Source: Oceaniferula flava | GTDB taxonomy: Bacteria; Verrucomicrobiota; Verrucomicrobiia; Verrucomicrobiales; Akkermansiaceae | Assembly (NCBI RefSeq): GCF_016811075.1 | Contig: NZ_JAFBGL010000004.1 | Location: forward strand, 124,001-188,000 | Direction of reading: 5' to 3' | Length of the DNA: 64,000 nucleotides | Part shown: positions 1-9,866 of the stretch, piece after piece | Numbering within the stretch: position 1 is the first letter of the stretch | How the letters are laid out: every line of letters starts with the position of its first letter | Notes under the pieces: generated by a model | What the model was told of the DNA's origin: nothing | The model's input: the letters and a program-made list of their open reading frames with translations, nothing else | Database searches by the model: none | Position numbers and translations under genes: made by a program

Positions 1-2
1 CG

Positions 3-410
3 GAACACTTCGAGGAGCAACCGCTGGTGCCGATTCCCCTGACGGCCGCCGAGCGTGCTTTTTCCAAGGATTTCCCCGGCAGCATCGCCAGCTTTCGCTG
101 CGGAGATCAACAGGTGATCCTGCGACAAGTCACACGCGCCACCCGCAAACTGCACCCCTCTGCCGATTGCTTACGCGCCTCCGGACATCGACTCGAATCG
201 GTCAAACTCCACCGCGACGTGCATGGTCGTCACTGGGCAGGCTGTCATGCCCGCCGAGGCACTGAACGTTATTTCATTCGCGAGCGCATCATCGCGATGG
301 AAAATCCTGATGAGGAATGGACCGATGTTTCCTCCTGGTTCTGGCATGCACAGATGGCTCCGGATACGGGCCCCTGGATGGCAATCACCTTGATTCGCCG
401 GGAGCCCTAA
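3..410 (+). CDS. C-terminal part of a possible exosortase-associated (EpsI-like) protein, 5' truncated by the window
   Basis: The frame is open from the first bases, so this is the end of a longer gene; a GTG at 27 lies inside it and is probably not the true start. The visible part (about 135 residues) has no membrane segment. It carries a short H-P-S-A-D-C-L stretch, several tryptophans and an ending G-P-W-M-A, an arrangement resembling the C-terminal domain of EpsI-type proteins that accompany exosortases. A PEP-CTERM protein at 50917-51564 shows that an exosortase system exists in this organism, which fits but does not prove the call. It converges with the DUF2017 gene, overlapping by 4 bp. 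It could equally be an unrelated conserved protein. Confidence 0.4.
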   Translation, partial: EHFEEQPLVPIPLTAAERAFSKDFPGSIASFRCGDQQVILRQVTRATRKLHPSADCLRASGHRLESVKLHRDVHGRHWAGCHARRGTERYFIRERIIAMENPDEEWTDVSSWFWHAQMAPDTGPWMAITLIRREP

Positions 411-862
411 TCGGTCTCCATCACGTATTCTAACAACATACTCTGCAGCATGAGGTAAAACCGGTTACGGAAGTGCGCGCTGCGCAGCTCCGGGGCGGCG
501 TCTTCAATCGCGTCTTCTGTGGCATCCAACTGATAGCGGGCTTCCAGTGCCAGGCGGGCTTGATTGATCGCCCCATACCACATCTCGGCCTGCTTGGGCT
601 TGATGAACACCACGGGCTCATCATGTTCTCGGGCGTGTTCGATCGTTTTTTCGACCAACTTGCACTGACTGTTGAAGCTCGATGCCAGATCCGGCACCAC
701 GAACTCCTCCCAATCGCTGTCCTCATCCATCAGCCCTGCCAACGACTCCGCCAAATGCGCAGGCCGCCCGACGTCTTGGGTGATTTGCTCCAACACCACC
801 CAATCGGTTTCCGAAGATGGCTCGATGGCCAAGCCTCCTTCCAGTGTGGGCATGATATTCAT
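407..862 (-). CDS. DUF2017-like protein, downstream partner of ClpS
   Basis: A 151-residue acidic, mostly helical soluble protein with no signal peptide or membrane segment. Its ATG overlaps the clpS stop codon by 4 bp (ATGA), so the two are translationally coupled. The length, the helical C-terminal half and the position straight after clpS match DUF2017, a family best known beside clpS in Actinobacteria. Function is unknown; the pairing suggests a role in ClpS-dependent (N-degron) delivery of substrates to ClpAP. The family call rests on context plus general sequence character. Confidence 0.6.
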   Translation of the reverse strand: MNIMPTLEGGLAIEPSSETDWVVLEQITQDVGRPAHLAESLAGLMDEDSDWEEFVVPDLASSFNSQCKLVEKTIEHAREHDEPVVFIKPKQAEMWYGAINQARLALEARYQLDATEDAIEDAAPELRSAHFRNRFYLMLQSMLLEYVMETD

Positions 863-1140
863 CCTGATTTCTCCATGGTGGTTTGAAGCTGCCAGCCATG
901 AAGCTGCTGCACGTAAAACTCAGCCTTTTCCTTGGCTCCCGACCACACAATCGATCGGCCCACAGTGTGCACTTCCATCATCAGAGTTTCCGCTTTGGTC
1001 TGCGTATAACCAAAGACTTTTTTGAAGACCATGGTGACGTAAGCTTGTAGATTCACGGGATCATCTAACACAACCACATTCCATGGCACATCCTTCTGAG
1101 TCTTAGGTTTGGGTTTTTTCTTGATCGCAGGGATTGGCAT
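859..1140 (-). CDS. clpS: ATP-dependent Clp protease adaptor ClpS
   Basis: 93 residues. ClpS binds proteins with destabilising N-terminal residues and hands them to the ClpA(C)P protease. A lysine-rich N-terminal tail of about 18 residues is followed by the core fold: the W-N-V-V-V-L-D-D-P-V-N stretch (about 20-30) holds the conserved N/D of the N-degron pocket, then V-F-G-Y-T, E-V-H-T-V-G and a final A-E-F-Y-V-Q-Q-L-H helix. All are typical of the family and the length is normal. It is the first gene of a two-gene operon with the DUF2017-like gene. No Shine-Dalgarno sequence is visible before the ATG. Confidence 0.93.
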   Translation of the reverse strand: MPIPAIKKKPKPKTQKDVPWNVVVLDDPVNLQAYVTMVFKKVFGYTQTKAETLMMEVHTVGRSIVWSGAKEKAEFYVQQLHGWQLQTTMEKSG

Positions 1141-1188
1141 AGGGCGCTGGGTTGAAGCTTATAAACACTTGTTTTGCAAATGTTTATA

Positions 1189-2664
1189 TCACAGAATCTC
1201 ACGAAACGCGAGACCTAGCGACACTAACACATCCGAGGCTGTGAGTGATGGTTGGGACTGGTCGCCATGACTAATCGCCAGCTCTGCAGCTCTCCCACAG
1301 AGCCACGCTCCTGCCCGAGCAGCATCCATGGGGGCGATCCCCTGCCCAGCCAAGCCAGCAATCACGCCGGTGAGGACATCACCTTGCCCTCCTGAGGCCA
1401 TTCCCGAGTGACCACTGGCATTCACTTGGAGCGGCTGTCCGTCCTGTGCCACCAAGCTGTGAGTGCCCTTGAGCAACAAGGTGGTGGAAGGAAACTGCTG
1501 GGTAAAGGCGGAGACTACCGACTCACGGCTAACATCGCGACTATCTGGAAACAGCCGCCGCATCTCACCAGGGTGAGGAGTTAGAATCATATTTCCCCTC
1601 ACATGTGTGCTCACACCATCAGCCGCTATGCGGTTCAAAGCATCTGCATCCACAACCATCGTGCGTGAAAAATCCTCGATCAGTCGAAAAAATTCCTCGT
1701 CTGACCACGCCGAACCCATCCCCGGTCCGATGGCCAAGACATCGAGGTCTTGTTCCATGACAGCAGTCAGAGATGTCACAGGTTTGACCATCACTTCGGG
1801 AGGCAGCATCGGCACCAAGAGCGAGTAGATATTTTCCTCTACAAACAAGGTCACCAGCCCGGCGCCCGACCGTAATACCCCAGTGGCACAGAGCACAGCT
1901 GCTCCCAACATCCCTCTGGAACCGGCAACGATTCCCACCCTGCCAGCGTTACCTTTGTGGAACTCGTGAGGGCGGCGTAGTGGCAGGGAGCGCAGGGAGA
2001 AGCGATCGCTCAAGCTCGGCGATCCGTCATCAGGTGCAGGAAGTTCATCCACTGGGATGGTTTCCATCGATCCGGTGTGACTGGCCGAACTGGACTGCAA
2101 GAGGCCACTTTTCGCAACGCCGATCGTCAAAGTCAGATCCGCGATCACGGCTCCGTCATAAACTTCACCGCTATCACCATTCACTCCCGAGGGGATGTCC
2201 ATGGCGATCACATCAGCCGAGCAGCTTATTCGAAGGTCGTTCATCCAGGCGGCGGCGCTGGCCAAAGGTTCGCGCAATGCACCGCTGGCACCAATCCCTA
2301 ACAAGCCATCCAAGACAATGACTTTCCCCCGGCCTGGTCGTGACATAATCGCCTCAGGGCTGGGCATGTCACCGAGTGCTCGCCATTTTTTCCATGGAAG
2401 CTCAGCGAGTTTGGCGCTGGCCACGGTTGGCTTCACCGCGATGTTCCAGCCAGCTTGTGCCAGGTGTTTCAACGCCACCAGAGCGTCGCCTCCATTGTTG
2501 CCGCTGCCGATGCAAGCAATGGCAACTCCGGGTCGTGGATAGCGGCGTAAAATCTCGCGGGCAATTCCTGCACCGGCCTGATCCATCAAGCCTTCCGGCG
2601 TAGCACCTTGGGCAAAAGCCCGGTGCTCGAGATCCCGCATTGCTTGACAACTTAAACTCCCCAT
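1189..2664 (-). CDS. nnr: Bifunctional NAD(P)H-hydrate repair enzyme (epimerase plus ADP/ATP-dependent dehydratase)
   Basis: About 491 residues. It repairs hydrated NADH and NADPH: the N-terminal epimerase interconverts R and S NAD(P)HX and the C-terminal kinase-like dehydratase restores NAD(P)H. The epimerase half (about 1-205) has G-S-G-N-N-G-G-D-A near residues 53-61 and D-I-P-S-G-V-N-G-D near 156. The dehydratase half (about 215-491) has L-T-P-H-P-G-E, K-G-T-H-S-L-V and G-G-Q-G-D-V-L-T-G near 425-433. I prefer the ATG at 2664; a TTG at 2679 would add five residues. It stands alone between clpS and a coiled-coil gene. Confidence 0.93.
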   Translation of the reverse strand: MGSLSCQAMRDLEHRAFAQGATPEGLMDQAGAGIAREILRRYPRPGVAIACIGSGNNGGDALVALKHLAQAGWNIAVKPTVASAKLAELPWKKWRALGDMPSPEAIMSRPGRGKVIVLDGLLGIGASGALREPLASAAAWMNDLRISCSADVIAMDIPSGVNGDSGEVYDGAVIADLTLTIGVAKSGLLQSSSASHTGSMETIPVDELPAPDDGSPSLSDRFSLRSLPLRRPHEFHKGNAGRVGIVAGSRGMLGAAVLCATGVLRSGAGLVTLFVEENIYSLLVPMLPPEVMVKPVTSLTAVMEQDLDVLAIGPGMGSAWSDEEFFRLIEDFSRTMVVDADALNRIAADGVSTHVRGNMILTPHPGEMRRLFPDSRDVSRESVVSAFTQQFPSTTLLLKGTHSLVAQDGQPLQVNASGHSGMASGGQGDVLTGVIAGLAGQGIAPMDAARAGAWLCGRAAELAISHGDQSQPSLTASDVLVSLGLAFREIL

Positions 2665-2733
2665 CACGCTCTTAGCCAAGCATGGTTTAGTCTCTGCGAC
2701 ACGCCTATTTTTTGCACTTCACTGCCCCAGCGA

Positions 2734-3624
2734 CTATGCATCAGCTATCGCGGCGAGCTTATGGTTCAGCGCGATTGAGGTATGCAGCGTCTGCATCTGG
2801 GCAATCAGATGCGCGTGCTCCTTGCAGATTTTTGTGCAAATTGGATCCGTGCCTGCGTGGTTACTAATGTAGCGTCCGATTTCTGAAAAATGTTGGGTCA
2901 TCTCGGCTTCGAGCAATCCGACTTCAGCGGTTAACTTGGACTTGTCACGATTGGCTTTACCGATGTTTTGATACGCTCCAGACGCTTCCTCACGGTGACG
3001 TTTGCGGTCGGTTTCGATTTGGGTTTCCAGCTCACTGATTTTCGCCTCAAGTTCAGAGATCTGCACGCCGACTTCCTCCCGTCCTTTTTTCAGTTTATCA
3101 AAACTGGCCTTATACTCACTAAGCTTGGCGCGCTCCTCGCGGATCACTTCCTGATGATCGCTGCCACCCTCGTCCTCCTCTCCGGTCAGCACCATCACCT
3201 TCGTGCGTGATGCCTCAAAGTTACGTTTCACCAGTTGAGCACGGCTGACGATTTTATCACGCTTCGCATTCAATTGCTCCAGCTCTCTGACCAGCTCATC
3301 GCGTTCGGTCTCGATCACCTGGCAGACTTCGTTCGAGTGGTTGAGTATCGAATTTCGCTCGTCGTGCGACTGCTGTAAAATTGCATCCGCTTCTTCGATG
3401 GCTTTTTCCAACTTCCCCACGGACATCTGCAACTTGCGCAAATTCCAGTATTCCGAGTTAAGCGCCTCGATCCCCTCGGTCTGCTCCCAAGTGTCCTCAC
3501 CGAGGATTTCCTCAGCTTGGCGGAGCAGGTGCATCTCATCGGCAGCCTCGGAGAGTCTCCGGTTTTTCCGGTGAATACCGAAGGCTGCAGCGATGCGAGC
3601 AAGGATGTAGCGTGAGCTATTCAT
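2734..3624 (-). CDS. Coiled-coil protein of unknown function
   Basis: 296 residues, highly charged and dominated by heptad-like helices from about residue 30 to 250, with many E, K, R, L and Q and no signal peptide. The C-terminal 45 residues (about 250-296) hold two cysteines and three histidines (C-T-K-I-C-K-E-H-A-H), which could form a small metal site. I do not recognise a catalytic domain. It lies 44 bp downstream of acsA on the same strand, so the two may be cotranscribed, although an imperfect GC-rich hairpin sits in the gap. A scaffold or structural role is possible but is inference. Confidence 0.75.
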   Translation of the reverse strand: MNSSRYILARIAAAFGIHRKNRRLSEAADEMHLLRQAEEILGEDTWEQTEGIEALNSEYWNLRKLQMSVGKLEKAIEEADAILQQSHDERNSILNHSNEVCQVIETERDELVRELEQLNAKRDKIVSRAQLVKRNFEASRTKVMVLTGEEDEGGSDHQEVIREERAKLSEYKASFDKLKKGREEVGVQISELEAKISELETQIETDRKRHREEASGAYQNIGKANRDKSKLTAEVGLLEAEMTQHFSEIGRYISNHAGTDPICTKICKEHAHLIAQMQTLHTSIALNHKLAAIADA

Positions 3625-3668
3625 AATGAATGATTACGATTAGCCCCGCACAAATGGTTTTGCGGAGG

Positions 3669-5621
<1,953 letters not shown>

Positions 5622-6067
5622 GGCTAAACAGATGATCTAAAAGGTGAATATGATTCATAACAACTAACCACAAGGTCAGCTGGGGACAACACTCCTTTTG
5701 GAAAATGTCACATCACGAGTAGGCTGACACGTTATCTCCACCCCACGAGAACACACAAGAACCTCACTGACAGAATGAGTTAGGATTACTGTCTCGGATT
5801 ACTCTTCTCTATTGAACTGTTAGTGATTGAGGCATGAAAGCGCACTTCTTTTTGTTTCTAACACTCCATTTTCACGAAATGCCAAAATCCTCTCAAGGCA
5901 CAGTCAGAAAAGGCTGTGCTCCCGTGATTGCGGCTGACTTCACTCGCATGAAAAGGAACTGATAATTTCTGAACTCCACCAGCTGTGGCCTGTGTCCTTA
6001 CTCTGAGACCCTGCCATTCGCCACATTCGGGAATGGAGGGTGCCGCCACCGCCGAGTTTTTTGCCAG
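5622..6067. other. 446-bp intergenic region, no convincing gene
   Basis: It holds the leader of acsA and the end region of the SHD1-esterase gene. I see one small hairpin (GCACAG at 5898-5903 and CTGTGC at 5914-5919, 10-nt loop) without a T-run. A 63-codon reading frame at 5858-6049 on the minus strand has composition unlike the surrounding genes and no recognisable features, so I treat it as chance or as a degraded repeat. No tRNA-like fold is evident. Confidence 0.5.
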
Positions 6068-7354
6068 CTACTTCTTAACGGTCACCTTTTTCATCGCCTC
6101 GAGAACCTCGTTGATCTCGGGAATATGACCGTAACTAAGCTGAAGTTTTTCAACGGCGGAAACCACACGTTTCGGTGGTTTATGCCCCATTTCAGAACCG
6201 GCATCTTCACCTAGCGGAGCGTAGTATTTTCCGGAGAATTTATCGATGGCCAGTAAGGCTTCGTGGTAGAGGACATTGTCTTTGTCTTCCGCGAGCTCTT
6301 TGATCAACTGCTCCAGTGCCCGGCCATTGCTGCCTTCCGGCTGATAAATTTCCTGGAACACGATGGCATTGGAATACGCGCGCTTGGGATTGTCTTGCTT
6401 GAGCGTGGCGAGCCACTCGAGGGTGCTGATTTCAAAGTCCTTGGCTTCCTCCTGGTGATCTTTCTTAGCATCACCGAGATACTTGCAGTGCATCCAGAAC
6501 ATGCCATCGCCGCGATGATCGGCCGGGGCGCGGTTATGGCTGAGCTTGGTCATCCGGTGAAATCCATCTTTCTTATAGCGCTCAGCGGCGTCTGCGGTGA
6601 GGTAGCGGTTGTAATCATAACCGCCACCGAGAGCGTAAACGACGGTGGTGCGCACCTTCACACTCTCAAGTGCGTAGCTGGTGTTCGGCAAGATCCCGTA
6701 TGCCGCCATCGTCTCGGAGTTCAAAAAAGCCACAGCCCCACCGCCTGAGTTCCCCGTGTAGTGGATCCGCTCGTCGTCCACCGGCAGCGTGGCCATGATG
6801 TGTTCTAGCGCCAGTTTGCAGCTGGCTTTGCTTTTTTCATACCCTGCTTTGTTACAAGATTCCACAGAGATTGCGACCACCCAGCCAAAGAGCTCGGCAT
6901 ACTCGGTAAGTTCCTGAATCCACTTGCCATTGCCATTGATCGAATTGGTGTAGAACAGCAGCGGGGCCTTGCGACCCTGCTTGAGGCTCTTCGGCAGATA
7001 AACATAGTAGCTGGAGTTTGTGCCGGCCTGCACAGGTCCCGTGATTTCACCCACCGGGTGGGGCAGCCCCTCCGCAGCTTTGGCGCCACTACCGTCTGCC
7101 AGTGCGGGCTCGTCCGAAATTTCAAAATGCTTTTTCAGTCGCTCTTGGTCGGCGGCAACAAATTTCGCAAGCGGCACGCGAACGACTTTGCCGTCCTCTT
7201 TTTCCAAATGCACCGTGCCTTCGTCCACCTGCGTGGCCTTTGCCTGAACTTTGTGACCCGACGTGGCTTGCCAGGTTCTCAGTTCGGTCGGTTCAGCCGC
7301 GATGGCGAAACTGATCTGCAGCAGAAGACAGCAAAAGCTAACAAACATTTTCAT
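6068..7354 (-). CDS. Secreted SHD1-domain protein with an alpha/beta-hydrolase (esterase-like) domain
   Basis: 428 residues. A signal peptide (about 1-20, ending A-I-A-A) shows export. Residues about 24-78 are an SHD1 module: R-T-W at its start, then E-D-G-K-V-V-R-V-P-L and A-D-Q-E-R-L. This domain is frequent in secreted planctomycete and verrucomicrobial proteins. Residues about 100-350 look like an alpha/beta hydrolase of the esterase/PHB-depolymerase kind: G-N-S-G-G-G at 201-206 is a nucleophile elbow with Ser203. I could not place the acid and histidine with certainty. Substrate unknown. No operon partner is evident. Confidence 0.75.
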   Translation of the reverse strand: MKMFVSFCCLLLQISFAIAAEPTELRTWQATSGHKVQAKATQVDEGTVHLEKEDGKVVRVPLAKFVAADQERLKKHFEISDEPALADGSGAKAAEGLPHPVGEITGPVQAGTNSSYYVYLPKSLKQGRKAPLLFYTNSINGNGKWIQELTEYAELFGWVVAISVESCNKAGYEKSKASCKLALEHIMATLPVDDERIHYTGNSGGGAVAFLNSETMAAYGILPNTSYALESVKVRTTVVYALGGGYDYNRYLTADAAERYKKDGFHRMTKLSHNRAPADHRGDGMFWMHCKYLGDAKKDHQEEAKDFEISTLEWLATLKQDNPKRAYSNAIVFQEIYQPEGSNGRALEQLIKELAEDKDNVLYHEALLAIDKFSGKYYAPLGEDAGSEMGHKPPKRVVSAVEKLQLSYGHIPEINEVLEAMKKVTVKK

Positions 7355-7535
7355 GCCTGTTAGTTAGACAAAATGGAAGCCCCCATCCAATTCTTATCTC
7401 AGGCTTGATCCTTCGATTTTGTGCCGATTCTTTAGTGGATCGACCATGGATTGAGCGCCCACTCCTTCCAGTAGCCGGGCAGTCATCCGGCTAGGGGCGA
7501 GAACTTTAATCGGCCGAGCCACGGCCATGACGCCA

Positions 7536-8453
7536 CTAACGGCGACCGCGAGGCTTGCGCTTTTGGCTGGTGCCGCGGCCGGTTTTTTTCGGAGCCCGCT
7601 TGGTGTTTTGGAAATTTTTGGTGCCCTTTTTCTTCATAGGCGTCCGGCGTTGCAGGCCTTTGGCTCCACGCGGGCTGGACTTGCGGGCCGGTTCGTCGCC
7701 AGATTGACCTCCATCGTCACTGACGCGAGGCTGGCGTTGACGTGGGTTCTGTTGCAGGGCTTGGATTTCCTCGGCATCGAGCGTGCGCCACTGGCCGGTT
7801 TCCAATCCTCCGCCGGTGAGGGTGCCGATGCGGATGCGGACGAGCTTGGTCACCTTGATGTGCACGGCATCAAACATGATGCGGATCTGGCGCTTGAGGC
7901 CGGTTTCCAAAACCACTCGGAGACGGCGCGGGGAGATACGCTTGATCGACTTCGCGGCGGCACGACCTTCGACCGTGTGCACGCCTTTAATGAGCTTATC
8001 GATGATCTCGTTATCAAAAGCTTGGTTGACCGTGACGAGGTATTCTTTCTCCACCTTCTGGCTAGGGTGGGTGAGCTTCAAGGCGAGGTCGCCATCGTTG
8101 GTGAGGACGAGCATGCCCTCGGATTCCTTATCGAGTCGGCCCACATTCTTCAAGTGATGCAGCTGCGGTGGCAGGGCGGCGTAGATCGTCTCGCGACCCA
8201 GCTCATCGCTGGCGGAGCTGACGAGGCCACGGGGTTTGTTGAAAAGGATGACCTCGGTGCTCTTTGGGGTGACGGTTTTCTTACCGACCCGCACCACATC
8301 GTCCGGCCCGACGCGCAGGGCGGGGTTATCGACGCGGGAGTTATTGATGAAGACGTCGCCTTCCTTGATGATGGTATCGCATGCCCGGCGGGAGCCGACG
8401 CCGCAAGAGGCGAGGTATTTATTCAGTCGAGTGCCAGTGGTGTTATCGGACAT
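7536..8453 (-). CDS. rluB: Ribosomal large-subunit pseudouridine synthase, RluB/RsuA family
   Basis: 305 residues. It isomerises a specific uridine of rRNA to pseudouridine. An S4 RNA-binding domain occupies about 8-55 (R-L-N-K-Y-L-A-S-C-G-V-G-S-R-R). The catalytic domain follows, with G-R-L-D-K-E-S-E-G at 105-113 (Asp108 catalytic), L-V-L-T-N-D-G-D-L and the G-L-K-R-Q-I-R motif. The last 65 residues are a basic, low-complexity tail, which is common in this family. RluB (23S U2605) is the most likely orthologue, but RluE/RsuA cannot be excluded by eye. It lies just downstream of the ribosomal-protein operon, after a strong terminator. Confidence 0.88.
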   Translation of the reverse strand: MSDNTTGTRLNKYLASCGVGSRRACDTIIKEGDVFINNSRVDNPALRVGPDDVVRVGKKTVTPKSTEVILFNKPRGLVSSASDELGRETIYAALPPQLHHLKNVGRLDKESEGMLVLTNDGDLALKLTHPSQKVEKEYLVTVNQAFDNEIIDKLIKGVHTVEGRAAAKSIKRISPRRLRVVLETGLKRQIRIMFDAVHIKVTKLVRIRIGTLTGGGLETGQWRTLDAEEIQALQQNPRQRQPRVSDDGGQSGDEPARKSSPRGAKGLQRRTPMKKKGTKNFQNTKRAPKKTGRGTSQKRKPRGRR

Positions 8454-8525
8454 GGTGGTGTTTTTTAGGTTTTAAGATTTAAAATTCAAATACCAAGTGC
8501 TTGCAGAATGAAACACGTGGCGATG

Positions 8526-8564
8526 AAAAAACCCGCCCGGATGTGGTGGTCCAAGGGCGGGTTT
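8526..8564 (-). terminator. Rho-independent terminator of the rplM-rpsI operon
   Basis: Perfect 10-bp arms, AAACCCGCCC at 8529-8538 and GGGCGGGTTT at 8555-8564, with a 16-nt loop. Read on the minus strand the stem ends in a run of six T. It sits 25 bp past the small basic protein stop, ending that operon before rluB. Confidence 0.9.
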
Positions 8565-8588
8565 GAAAAGATGGATTTGAGCCGTGGC

Positions 8589-8744
8589 TTACGCCTCTGG
8601 CTTGGTTTTAGGAAGGCCGATTGGGCTCTTACCTTTTTTCCATTGGCCGCGTTCCTTGAGGAGCTTAATGCGTTCGAAACGCTTAAGAACCGAACGCTTG
8701 CCGCCGGCTCCACCGGATACTTTGAGAGATGCGTGTTTAGACAT
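8589..8744 (-). CDS. Small basic protein of the Chlamydiae/Verrucomicrobia type
   Basis: 51 residues, strongly basic, starting M-S-K-H-A-S-L-K-V and containing K-R-S-V-L-K-R-F-E-R-I and G-L-P-K-T-K-P near the end. This matches the short basic protein family conserved in Chlamydiae and Verrucomicrobia (I recall it as TIGR04137), whose function is unknown. The gene lies 36 bp after rpsI and before the operon terminator, so it is expressed with ribosomal proteins. Size, charge and context suggest an rRNA- or ribosome-associated protein; that part is inference. Confidence 0.88.
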   Translation of the reverse strand: MSKHASLKVSGGAGGKRSVLKRFERIKLLKERGQWKKGKSPIGLPKTKPEA

Positions 8745-8780
8745 AATTCGTTAGTGTATAAGGTTGGATATTGGCTGGGA

Positions 8781-9176
8781 TTAGCGTTTGGAGAACTGGA
8801 ACTTCTTACGTGCACCAGGCTGACCGTATTTCTTACGCTCTTTCTGGCGGGGGTCACGACGCATCAGGCCGACTTCCTTGAGGGCGGGACGAAGTTCTTC
8901 GTCGTGCTCGCAGAGGGCGCGGGAGATGCCGAGGCGGATGGCTCCAACTTGACCGGAAATGCCGCCACCTTTGGCCACGACTTTGACGTCAAATTTCTTG
9001 AGGAGATTGGATTTTTCGAATGGTTCGAGCACTGAGTTCTGGAGAGTCAGGGTAGGAACGTATTCTTCGAAAGGTTTGTTGTTGATCGTGATCTCGCCGG
9101 TTCCGGCGGTGACCCAGACGCGGGCGACGGATGTCTTGCGACGACCAGTGGCGCAGTATGTAGTTGCTTCGCTCAT
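8781..9176 (-). CDS. rpsI: 30S ribosomal protein uS9 (S9)
   Basis: 131 residues. A small-subunit head protein whose C-terminal tail reaches the P-site tRNA. It has the family hallmarks: A-T-G-R-R-K-T-S-V-A-R-V near the start, G-G-G-I-S-G-Q-V-G-A-I-R-L-G-I-S-R-A-L in the middle, and the basic end R-D-P-R-Q-K-E-R-K-K-Y-G-Q-P-G-A-R-K-K-F-Q-F-S-K-R with the terminal S-K-R. It follows rplM by 37 bp, the near-universal gene order. Confidence 0.98.
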   Translation of the reverse strand: MSEATTYCATGRRKTSVARVWVTAGTGEITINNKPFEEYVPTLTLQNSVLEPFEKSNLLKKFDVKVVAKGGGISGQVGAIRLGISRALCEHDEELRPALKEVGLMRRDPRQKERKKYGQPGARKKFQFSKR

Positions 9177-9213
9177 GAGAATGTAAAATTTAAAGTGTTA
9201 GGTAAGTGGATAA

Positions 9214-9645
9214 TTAGGCGACTTCAACAACTTCAGGCTGCTGGGCCTCGTGTTTGTGATCGGAGCCGACGACGACTTTGAGCTTCTTGTAGATGGCATC
9301 ACCCAGTTTGTTGTGGGGAACCATGCCGCGGACGGCGCGCTCGAGGAGGAGTTCCGGACGACGCTCACGGACCTTGCGAGGGGTCTCGATTTTCTGGTTA
9401 CCGACGTAACCGGTGTAGCGTGTGTAGATCTTATCGTGCTCCTTGGTGCCGCTGAGGACAACTTTTTCAGCGTTGATGATGATGACGTAGTCACCGGTGT
9501 CAACGTGAGGAGTGAAGATGGTTTTGTTTTTACCACGGAGGAGGTTGGCGGCCTTGACGGCGACCTGACCGAGAATTTGGTTCTCGGCATCGATGACGTA
9601 CCACTTGCGCTCGACGTCCTGTGCTTTAGCTGAAAAAGTTTTCAT
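9214..9645 (-). CDS. rplM: 50S ribosomal protein uL13 (L13)
   Basis: 143 residues. An early-assembly large-subunit protein. Family features include W-Y-V-I-D-A at the start, the [17 protein letters not shown] block, the Y-T-R-Y-T-G-Y segment and [13 protein letters not shown]-terminal tail rich in E, V and H extends slightly past the usual end. It is the first gene of the operon rplM-rpsI-small basic protein. The 5' leader is about 100 nt from the proposed promoter; the leader could hold an autoregulatory structure, but I see no clear one. Confidence 0.98.
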   Translation of the reverse strand: MKTFSAKAQDVERKWYVIDAENQILGQVAVKAANLLRGKNKTIFTPHVDTGDYVIIINAEKVVLSGTKEHDKIYTRYTGYVGNQKIETPRKVRERRPELLLERAVRGMVPHNKLGDAIYKKLKVVVGSDHKHEAQQPEVVEVA

Positions 9646-9746
9646 TGGCTTAGTTGTTTTTAGTATGAGTTGACCTGTTACAGTCGGCTTCCCAGGGAGA
9701 GCGCTCCATCACGGTTGACTCACCCACCTCAAATCGAGGGGCGCGC

Positions 9747-9775
9747 AAACTAGGAGGACACCCGTCACATGTCAA
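9747..9775 (-). promoter_or_regulatory. Probable sigma-70-type promoter of rplM-rpsI
   Basis: On the minus strand a perfect -35 TTGACA (9775-9770) is followed after exactly 17 bp by TAGTTT (9752-9747), a moderate -10 match. It lies about 100 bp upstream of the rplM start, a normal position for a ribosomal-protein operon. Confidence 0.55.
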
Positions 9776-9866
9776 TGCAAATCTAGGGGAGTTTTTTAAA
9801 ATTCCCTCCGCAACCATCACAGCGAGAGGCTGCGGCTAGGATTTGACATCCAGCGCATCGGCCGAC

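Noticed and set aside
3637-3662. GC-rich imperfect hairpin between acsA and the coiled-coil gene
   Set aside because: Mismatches and no T-run; too weak to call a terminator.
5858-6049. 63-codon minus-strand frame
   Set aside because: No family features, unusual amino-acid mix, and no support from neighbouring genes.
7472-7493. Hairpin TAGCCGG/CCGGCTA downstream of rluB
   Set aside because: No T-run on either strand, so not called a terminator.
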